From JBDTMC01 sp039934475 (lineage in GTDB: Bacteria; Acidobacteriota; Terriglobia; Bryobacterales; Bryobacteraceae), in contig JBDTMC010000428.1 of the NCBI GenBank assembly GCA_039934475.1, positions 1 through 6,866 of the forward strand: a stretch of DNA of 6,866 nt. The letters are read 5' to 3'. Positions within the stretch are counted from its first letter, which is position 1. The number at the start of each line of letters is the position of its first letter. This document shows, piece after piece, positions 1-5,626 of this stretch. The notes under the pieces are model-generated. The model saw nothing but the letters and a program-made list of their open reading frames with translations. It was not told where the DNA came from and searched no databases. The position numbers were made by a program, and so were the translations under genes.

Positions 1-637
1 AGCGCTCGCCATAGTGTTTCGAGGCCAGCAAACGGTCAATGAGTTTTTCGTACGCGTCGGGCGCGGAGTCGTTCACAAACTGATCGACGTCGGCGGGCGT
101 GGGCGGCAAACCGGTGAGATCGTAGGTAGCGCGACGGATCAGCGTGCGGCGATCGGCCAGGGCGACCGGTTTCAACTTACGTTCCGCGAGTTTGGCAAGA
201 ATGAAGGCATCCACCGGACTGGTGGCGCCTTCCACTTTCGGGGGATCGGGACGCTTGATCTTTTTGAATGACCACCAGGAGGATTCCGTAGCCGTCGTTC
301 CCGTCCATGCGGCGCCGCGTTCGATCCAGGTGCGTAGGGTAGCGATATCTTCCGCCTCCAAACCCCGTTTACCGGGCGGCATCTTCACGTCGCCAGTGCG
401 CAATACGGCCGTGTAGATCAGGCTCTCAGAGGGCTTTCCCGGAACCAGGGCCGGCCCGCGGCTGCCACCCTTCAGCGCCGTCTCCCGTTGCCGCAAATCC
501 AGACCACTCATCTGCGCCGCGCCGTGACACCCACCACAACTTTTATCGAGGATGGCTCGGGCCGCCTGAGGCGGTGGAGGGGTGATTTGTGCGGAGCAAA
601 ACCCCAGAGACACTACTAGTAAACCCAGCGCGCGCAT
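1..637 (-). CDS. Secreted PSCyt1/DUF1549 cytochrome-type protein, N-terminal part (truncated by window edge)
   Basis: Reading the minus strand from the ATG at 637 gives 212 codons with no stop, continuing past the left edge. Residues 1-16 form a signal peptide (Arg-2, a hydrophobic core, and a likely cut after Cys-Ser-Ala). A planctomycete-type cytochrome c domain (PSCyt1) follows, with haem motif CGGCH at residues 34-38 (nt 524-538), a probable axial Met-86 in KMPP, and a TWIERGAAW end near residue 110. The start of DUF1549 comes next, with SPVDAFILAKL, ADRRTLIRR, YDLTGLPP and LLASKHYGER. Over the 73 residues I could align by hand, about two thirds match the complete paralogue at 2051-4438. 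That paralogue suggests a full length near 800 residues, with the DUF1549 remainder and DUF1553 off the window. The gene starts 25 nt after the DUF1501 gene, so it is probably the last visible member of the operon. The electron-transfer role is inferred from the haem motif; the true substrate or partner is unknown. Confidence 0.93.
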   Translation of the reverse strand, partial: MRALGLLVVSLGFCSAQITPPPPQAARAILDKSCGGCHGAAQMSGLDLRQRETALKGGSRGPALVPGKPSESLIYTAVLRTGDVKMPPGKRGLEAEDIATLRTWIERGAAWTGTTATESSWWSFKKIKRPDPPKVEGATSPVDAFILAKLAERKLKPVALADRRTLIRRATYDLTGLPPTPADVDQFVNDSAPDAYEKLIDRLLASKHYGER

Positions 638-650
638 TGATCCAGTTGTA

Positions 651-657
651 CTCCTTT
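651..657 (-). promoter_or_regulatory. Shine-Dalgarno AAAGGAG before the downstream PSCyt1 gene
   Basis: The 25-nt gap between the DUF1501 stop and the next ATG (637) contains AAAGGAG on the minus strand. It lies 13 nt before the ATG, longer than the usual 5-9 nt. No in-frame start codon lies closer to it. A weaker GGA at 641-643 is 3 nt from the ATG. The ATG at 637 is kept because the signal peptide begins there. Confidence 0.6.
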
Positions 658-662
658 AGCGA

Positions 663-2045
663 TTACGTTGCAAGGACTGGCGTAATCACGGTGCCGTGGA
701 CATCGGTCAATCGGCGGTCGATTCCGTTGTGCCGGTAGGTCAGTTTGGTATGGTCAATGCCTAATAAATGAAGCACTGTGGCGTGAACGTCGTAGCAATA
801 CGTGGGGTTCTCCGAGGCTTTGTAAGACCATTCGTCTGTTGCGCCATAGGAAACGCCGCCCTTGACGCCGCCGCCCGCAATCCAGGACGTGAACCCGAAC
901 GGATTGTGATCGCGGCCCTTCGAACCCTGGCTGCACGGCATGCGGCCGAACTCCGTAGTCCAGTAGACAATGGTGTCTTCCAGCAGTCCCCGCGCTTTCA
1001 GGTCCTTCAGCAGCGCGGCGGCGGGGCGATCCATGCCCACGGCCATATTCTTGTGATCGCGCTTCAGATCCTCGTGGCTGTCCCAGTTGCGGCGCGGGAA
1101 CCCGTTGTCGGCGCCGCTCCATACTTGGACGAAGCGCACGCCGCGTTCCAGCAGGCGTCGCGTAATTAGGCAATTGCGGCCGAGGTCCGCTGTGTGCGGT
1201 TCGTCAATGCCGTACAGCGCACGAGTGGCGGCCGATTCCTTCGAAATATCGAGCACCTCTGGCGCACTCAATTGCAGCCGCGCCGCCATTTCATAAGACG
1301 CGATGCGCGCCTCCAGGCGGGAATCGCCCTCGCGATCCGCCAGGTGTTCGCGATTCAATTTTTCCAGAACGCGCAAGCCTTCGGCGTCGCTCTCTTTCGT
1401 GATGAACTTGGCGTTCTCCGGCGGATAGAGATCGTATATCGGACTGGGCGAACTGGCGCGGATCATGGTGCCCTGGTGTGCCGCGGGCAGGAAGCCGCAC
1501 GTCCAATTGCCCGGGCCGTTGGGCGCGAACCCACGGCCGTCCGGCAACACCACGAACGTGGGCAGGTTCTTGTTCATGCTGCCCATGGCGTACGATACCC
1601 AGGCGCCCATCGCCGGGAAACCCGGCAGCACAAATCCTGAGTTCTGCATGAACGTCGCCGGTCCATGGACATTGGATTTCGAGATCATGGCGTGGAAGAA
1701 GGCAATGTCGTCGACGCATTCCGCCAGGTTCGGTACCAGGGAGCTCACCCACTTACCGGATTGCCCATACTGCTTCCATTCCCACGGGCTGGCCATCACC
1801 GAACCGGGCGTGCTTTGGAACAATTCCACTTTGCCGCCGGGATCGAACTTCTCACCGTTCTTTTGAATCAGTAGCGGTTTGTAGTCGAAGGTGTCGCACT
1901 GGCTGGCGGCGCCCGACATGAAGAGCTGCACAACGCGCTTGGCCTTGGCCGGATGAGGCAGGCCCTTCTCGTCGGCCATCATCTGTGCCAGGGCGATACC
2001 ACCCAGCCCGCCGCCATAAGTGAAAAGAAAGTCTCGCCTGTTCAT
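663..2045 (-). CDS. DUF1501 family protein with twin-arginine leader
   Basis: A 460-residue protein, the usual size for DUF1501, a family placed in the alkaline phosphatase/sulfatase-like fold group. The N-terminus carries a Tat-type leader (NRRDFLF at residues 2-8, hydrophobic stretch 9-21), so export of the folded protein to the periplasm is likely. Family landmarks in order: LFMSGAASQCDTFD (41-54), NVHGPATFMQNSGF (125-138), WDSHED (321-326), EFGRMP (365-370), GRDHNP (377-382), YDVHATVLHLLGID (418-431) and LTDVHG (446-451). The Asp, His and Glu residues in these motifs are candidate metal ligands by analogy with the fold, which is inference. I chose the ATG at 2045 because the Tat leader begins there and it follows the upstream stop by 5 nt. 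The same frame stays open to 2345, but that extension overlaps the end of the upstream gene and has no family motif. Translation is probably coupled to the upstream cytochrome gene, since only a weak GTGGA lies before the ATG. Function is not established; DUF1501 genes habitually pair with DUF1549/DUF1553 genes, as here. Confidence 0.95.
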   Translation of the reverse strand: MNRRDFLFTYGGGLGGIALAQMMADEKGLPHPAKAKRVVQLFMSGAASQCDTFDYKPLLIQKNGEKFDPGGKVELFQSTPGSVMASPWEWKQYGQSGKWVSSLVPNLAECVDDIAFFHAMISKSNVHGPATFMQNSGFVLPGFPAMGAWVSYAMGSMNKNLPTFVVLPDGRGFAPNGPGNWTCGFLPAAHQGTMIRASSPSPIYDLYPPENAKFITKESDAEGLRVLEKLNREHLADREGDSRLEARIASYEMAARLQLSAPEVLDISKESAATRALYGIDEPHTADLGRNCLITRRLLERGVRFVQVWSGADNGFPRRNWDSHEDLKRDHKNMAVGMDRPAAALLKDLKARGLLEDTIVYWTTEFGRMPCSQGSKGRDHNPFGFTSWIAGGGVKGGVSYGATDEWSYKASENPTYCYDVHATVLHLLGIDHTKLTYRHNGIDRRLTDVHGTVITPVLAT

Positions 2046-2050
2046 TGCCG

Positions 2051-4438
2051 TTAGTCCACAAAAAGGAATTCGTTGCTGTTCAGCATCACGCGGCAGGCGT
2101 TCGCCAAACCGTATTGCTTCGCGTAAGCCGCGAGTTCCGTCTTCTCGTCGCCTTTCGGGTCGCGACCCAACGCCAACCGGAACATCCAATCGATCTGGCC
2201 CGGCAAATCCTGCGCCAGAACTTCCACCCGCTCCGCCAGATGCTGCGATTGCCGCACGAAGAGCGGATTGTTGAGCAACGCCAGCGCCTGGATCGCCGTC
2301 AGCGTGATATTGCGCTTGCCGGTCATGAGGGAAGGATCCGGGCAATCGAGGCGATCCATCAGCGGATCGGGCACGCTGCGAACTACGAAGCGATAAACGC
2401 TGCGGCGATAGCTGGCCGGGCTGTCAACGTCGAATTTCGTGTAGTCATAGGTCGGCGAATGGTCGTCTTTGAACAAGAACTGTTCGGCCGACGGGCCGCC
2501 CATCGTCAGGTCCAGTTTGCCGGATATGGCGAGTGCCGAATCGCGCACAGACTCCGCATCCAGGCGCGCCCGGTTCATACGCCATAGGAAACGATTATCG
2601 GCATCAGTCTTGGCGTTCGCCGCGTTGTTGGCGGAAGTCTGTTTGTAGGTCGCGCTCGTCACAATGAGGCGATGCAGGCTTTTCATCGATCCGCCGTTTT
2701 CGATAAGCTGACCGGCCAGCCAGTCGAGCAACTCGGGATGCGTAGGCAGCGAACCCATGTGCCCAAAGTCATTCGGTGAATCGACAATACCGGCGCCGAA
2801 ATGGTAGTGCCAAACCCGATTCGCAATGGATCGCCAGGTGAGCGGATTCTTCGGGTCCGTCAACCATGCCGCAAGCGCGGCGCGACGCGCTCCTTCGTTG
2901 TCGGCATCCACCTGGAACCGCGAAGGTAGCGCAGAGACCGCAGTCAACGCACCCGGCTGTACCAGATTCTGCGGAGCATCCACGTTGCCCCGCGCCAGCA
3001 AGTACACCGGCCGCGGCCCCGGCGCGAACCGGAACGTGCCGATGGTGTCGAAACTGTTTGCCGCCGCGTATACCAGCTTCGGCTTTGGCAGCTCCGCAAT
3101 CCGCTTATCGACATCGGCGAGCTTGGCCGTACCCTCTGCAATCCCTTTGCGCGTTGCATCGTCCAGCGCGGCTTCTACCAGCGCTTTGCGCTTCTCGCCG
3201 AGGGCGTCCGCCTGCTTGCGTTTTTCCTCGTCCGGCTTCTCAGCGTTCTCTTCGCGCAACTGCTGAATCTGTTTTGCCAATGCTTCGATCTCTGGCGTCG
3301 ACGTACTGTCTTTCTTGTCCTGAAATGGCCGCAGCGACAACATCGCCGCACGCCGTTCCGCTATCAACGGCAATCGTCGCTGGTACAAGGCCGGATCGTC
3401 GTCATACGGCCGGTCCGCGCGATCCACTCCGGCGAAGACCGCCTGCAAGCTGTAGTAATCCTCCTGCGGAATCGGGTCGAATTTGTGGTTGTGGCAGCGC
3501 GCGCAATGGACGGTATTGCTGGCCAGGCCCGACATCACCGTCATTACCATATCGTCCCCGTCCAGCAGCCGTGCGATCTTGCGGTCCGTGGTTCCATCGC
3601 GCAGTTCCGCGTTGCCCACGTAGTCCCACGGCCCGGCGGCGATCATGCCCAAAGCCACCACACCTTGCGGATCGCCAGGGTACAAGACATCGCCGGCCAA
3701 CTGCTCTTTCACAAATCGCGCGTACGGTTTGTCCTCGTTGAACGAGCGAATGACATAATCGCGATACGGCCACGCCGTGCGGCGCGCCTTGTCCTTGTCG
3801 TAGCCGTGCGATTCACCGTAATGAACCACATCCAGCCAGTGCCGGCCCCACCGTTCGCCATAGCGCGGCGAAGCCAGCAGGCGATCCACTAACCGCTCAT
3901 AAGCATCCGGCTGACGGTCGTTCACAAAGGCCTGGATTTCCTCCCAGGACGGCGGCAAGCCATGCAGGTCGTAGGTCAGGCGGCGAATCAACGTGCGCCG
4001 GTCCGCCTCGGGCGATGACGTCAGACCTTTCTCTTGCAGCTTGGCCAGGATAAACGCGTCGATGGGATTCGTCGCGCCCGCTGGCGGAGCCACTTTGGAC
4101 AATGGCCGCAAACTCCACCAGACATCGGAAACGGAATCGTTCTTGGCGCCCTCCGTAATCCACCGCGTCAGCATCGCCACTTGCGCCGCGGTCAAGGGCG
4201 CGCCCGATTTTGGCATACGCGGCTTCTCACCGCTCACCACGGCAGGCAGCGACGCCAGCACTTTGGCCACGCCGGCATGACTGGTGAGCGAAACGCCGCC
4301 CGCGCCACCGCTTGCGCCGTGACACATGGCGCAACGCTGCGCCAGCAACGGCCGAACGTCTCTATCGAAGCTGACCGGCTGCTGCGCGGTCGCGCCTGCT
4401 GCGAACAGGATTAGAAAAGTAATTCCACGAAACGGCAT
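2051..4438 (-). CDS. Secreted c-type cytochrome protein with PSCyt1, DUF1549 (PSCyt2) and DUF1553 (PSD1) domains
   Basis: A complete 795-residue protein of normal length for this family. Residues 1-18 are a signal peptide (hydrophobic core FLILFAAG, likely cut after ATA), so it should act in the periplasm or at the cell surface. PSCyt1 (about 22-100) has haem motif CAMCH at 36-40 and a candidate axial Met-75 in PRMPK. DUF1549 (about 124-340) includes NPIDAFILAKL, DRRTLIRR, SPRYGERWGRHWLD and a second CxxCH at 312-316 in HCARCHNHKFDPI. A charged Glu/Lys/Ala-rich stretch at 380-450 looks like a coiled coil. DUF1553 (about 515-780) has AAWLTDPKNPLT, NRVWHYHFGAGIVD, PTHPELLDWLA, YRRSVYRFV and IQALALLNNPLFVRQ. 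No frameshift or missing block is seen. A good GAGGG site lies before the ATG. It sits 33 nt after the GH88 gene and 5 nt before the DUF1501 gene. Haem binding is well supported by motif; the overall reaction is unknown, and a redox role in polymer breakdown is speculation. Confidence 0.95.
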   Translation of the reverse strand: MPFRGITFLILFAAGATAQQPVSFDRDVRPLLAQRCAMCHGASGGAGGVSLTSHAGVAKVLASLPAVVSGEKPRMPKSGAPLTAAQVAMLTRWITEGAKNDSVSDVWWSLRPLSKVAPPAGATNPIDAFILAKLQEKGLTSSPEADRRTLIRRLTYDLHGLPPSWEEIQAFVNDRQPDAYERLVDRLLASPRYGERWGRHWLDVVHYGESHGYDKDKARRTAWPYRDYVIRSFNEDKPYARFVKEQLAGDVLYPGDPQGVVALGMIAAGPWDYVGNAELRDGTTDRKIARLLDGDDMVMTVMSGLASNTVHCARCHNHKFDPIPQEDYYSLQAVFAGVDRADRPYDDDPALYQRRLPLIAERRAAMLSLRPFQDKKDSTSTPEIEALAKQIQQLREENAEKPDEEKRKQADALGEKRKALVEAALDDATRKGIAEGTAKLADVDKRIAELPKPKLVYAAANSFDTIGTFRFAPGPRPVYLLARGNVDAPQNLVQPGALTAVSALPSRFQVDADNEGARRAALAAWLTDPKNPLTWRSIANRVWHYHFGAGIVDSPNDFGHMGSLPTHPELLDWLAGQLIENGGSMKSLHRLIVTSATYKQTSANNAANAKTDADNRFLWRMNRARLDAESVRDSALAISGKLDLTMGGPSAEQFLFKDDHSPTYDYTKFDVDSPASYRRSVYRFVVRSVPDPLMDRLDCPDPSLMTGKRNITLTAIQALALLNNPLFVRQSQHLAERVEVLAQDLPGQIDWMFRLALGRDPKGDEKTELAAYAKQYGLANACRVMLNSNEFLFVD

Positions 4439-4441
4439 CTT

Positions 4442-4446
4442 CCCTC
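4442..4446 (-). promoter_or_regulatory. Shine-Dalgarno GAGGG for the 795-residue cytochrome gene
   Basis: On the minus strand GAGGG stands 3 nt before the ATG at 4438 (GAGGGAAG then ATG). It lies in the 33-nt gap after the GH88 stop, where I see no hairpin or promoter-like sequence, consistent with read-through from the GH88 gene. Confidence 0.65.
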
Positions 4447-4471
4447 TGCAACCTTCGCCTGGAACTTGATG

Positions 4472-5626
4472 CTACCGCTTAAACAGGGCGTTTACCAACG
4501 CCTCCACAAAGAAGTAGTCGCCCCACATCGCCGATTCGTCGATGCCCAGGCTGCGGTTCATATGATACACGCCGCCCTTCAGAACTCCGTCCCGTTCCTC
4601 GTCGGTGCTCACCAGGTATTGGTCGCAGAGCGAGCGGAGGATGCGGATGGCGGTGTTCCAATAGAAGTGGCCTTTCACCGGATCAGGCAGGATACGGCAC
4701 AGGCGGAGTAACCCCGAAGCGGCGATGGCGGCGGCCGATGTGTCCACGATCTTGCGGGTCTCGGCAGGCGCCTGGAAGTCCCAGGGAGGAACACCGTCTG
4801 ACGGGCAGTGCGTGATGTAGTAATCGGCGCAGCGCTCGGCGGTCTCCAACAGGCGGGGATCGCGGCTATAGTCATAGCAGGTGCTGAATCCGTAAATCGC
4901 CCATGTCAGTCCGCGTGACCAGCACGAATCGGAACGAAAGCCCTGGTGGGTGGTCTGCTTGAGGAATTCACCAGTCGATGTATCGAAGATGCCTTCCTGG
5001 CCGACGGAGCCGTCGCCACGAACCAGATACCGCCGCGTAGTGAGGCAGTGGCGTACGGCGATGTCCCGCAGCCGCCTGTCTCCGCTTTCCCGCGCCGCAT
5101 AGAACACCAGCCCCACGTTCATCATGAGGTCGATGAACAACGAATTCTCAGCCACAAAGGAACGTAGATACTGGCCCTTCTCCTGGAAACGTCCTGCCAG
5201 CGTGCGCCCCGCCTGCATCAGCACCACGTTCAATTCGGAAGCCTTCGTTGCCTGATACCAGCGGTAGTAGCTGGAAAAGAAGATGAAGCCCAGGTCGTGC
5301 ACATCCTGATCGTGCTGGCGCGATTCCAGCGGCTGCGAATATTCCGCCGCCTTTTGAAACCAGAACGAGGGATCGGGCGCCGCTGAGCCGTTTACCGCGT
5401 GACGCTTGTTCAGTAGACCGCGCTTATGGAAGATCCACATCATGCCCGGCAGGAAGCCGTCGCACCAATGCGTCCCGGGCGGACCTTCGTGCTTCCAGCG
5501 GCCATCGGTGGTGTACATCGGATAGAAGCCCGGTGCACCCTCAATCAGCGTCTTCACCTGCTTTTCGGCCAAATCGAGTGCGCCGTTGAACAAGCTCTTA
5601 TCGGTATCCAACTCAAACTGAATCAC
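4472..5626 (-). CDS. Glycoside hydrolase family 88, unsaturated glucuronyl hydrolase-like
   Basis: A 384-residue protein of normal GH88 length. GH88 enzymes hydrate the 4,5-double bond of the unsaturated uronic acid left by polysaccharide lyases, releasing a keto-uronate and the neighbouring sugar. Family signs (numbered from the GTG start): FYPMY and WCDGFLPGMMW in the first 65 residues, QDVHDLGFIF with Asp-111, ENSLFIDLMMN with Asp-166, THQGF at 226, WSRGLTW at 236, PPWDFQAP at 280, DTSAAAIAASG at 295, and GIDESAMWGDYFFVEAL at 361. Asp-111 and Asp-166 match the catalytic pair of Bacillus UGL (Asp-88 and Asp-149). No signal peptide, so cytoplasmic. The GTG at 5626 is preferred over the ATG at 5659: AAGGAG lies 5 nt before the GTG, and GTG overlaps the previous gene's TGA by 4 nt, which suggests coupled translation. 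The natural substrate (glycosaminoglycan, gellan, xanthan or another uronate polymer) cannot be told from the sequence; no lyase is visible here. GH105 is a less likely alternative. Confidence 0.9.
   Translation of the reverse strand: MIQFELDTDKSLFNGALDLAEKQVKTLIEGAPGFYPMYTTDGRWKHEGPPGTHWCDGFLPGMMWIFHKRGLLNKRHAVNGSAAPDPSFWFQKAAEYSQPLESRQHDQDVHDLGFIFFSSYYRWYQATKASELNVVLMQAGRTLAGRFQEKGQYLRSFVAENSLFIDLMMNVGLVFYAARESGDRRLRDIAVRHCLTTRRYLVRGDGSVGQEGIFDTSTGEFLKQTTHQGFRSDSCWSRGLTWAIYGFSTCYDYSRDPRLLETAERCADYYITHCPSDGVPPWDFQAPAETRKIVDTSAAAIAASGLLRLCRILPDPVKGHFYWNTAIRILRSLCDQYLVSTDEERDGVLKGGVYHMNRSLGIDESAMWGDYFFVEALVNALFKR

Noticed and set aside
590..637. Possible lipoprotein signal at Cys-14 of the left-edge protein
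   Set aside because: The residues before the Cys are Leu-Gly-Phe; Phe at the position before Cys does not fit a lipobox, and a signal peptidase I cut after Cys-Ser-Ala fits better.
2046..2345. Open 100-codon extension upstream of the DUF1501 ATG in the same frame
   Set aside because: It lies wholly over the conserved DUF1553 C-terminus of the upstream gene, its Gly/Ala/Arg-rich translation has no family motif, and the Tat leader begins exactly at the ATG at 2045.
2045..2587. 180-codon plus-strand open frame
   Set aside because: Antisense to the DUF1553 domain, with no recognisable motif; treated as a shadow of the coding strand.
2866..3741. 291-codon plus-strand open frame
   Set aside because: It is antisense to the well-conserved DUF1549 part of the 795-residue protein; its Arg/Pro/Ser-rich translation shows no domain, as expected for a shadow frame in GC-rich DNA.
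1..4080. Similar DNA at 1-230 and about 3860-4090, possible direct repeat or mobile element
   Set aside because: The similarity follows the DUF1549 reading frame and is much clearer in protein than in DNA, so it reflects diverged paralogous genes, not a recent repeat.
4439..4471. Possible internal promoter or terminator between GH88 and the cytochrome gene
   Set aside because: Only 33 nt, with no inverted repeat, T-run or recognisable -10/-35 boxes; it contains just a ribosome-binding site.
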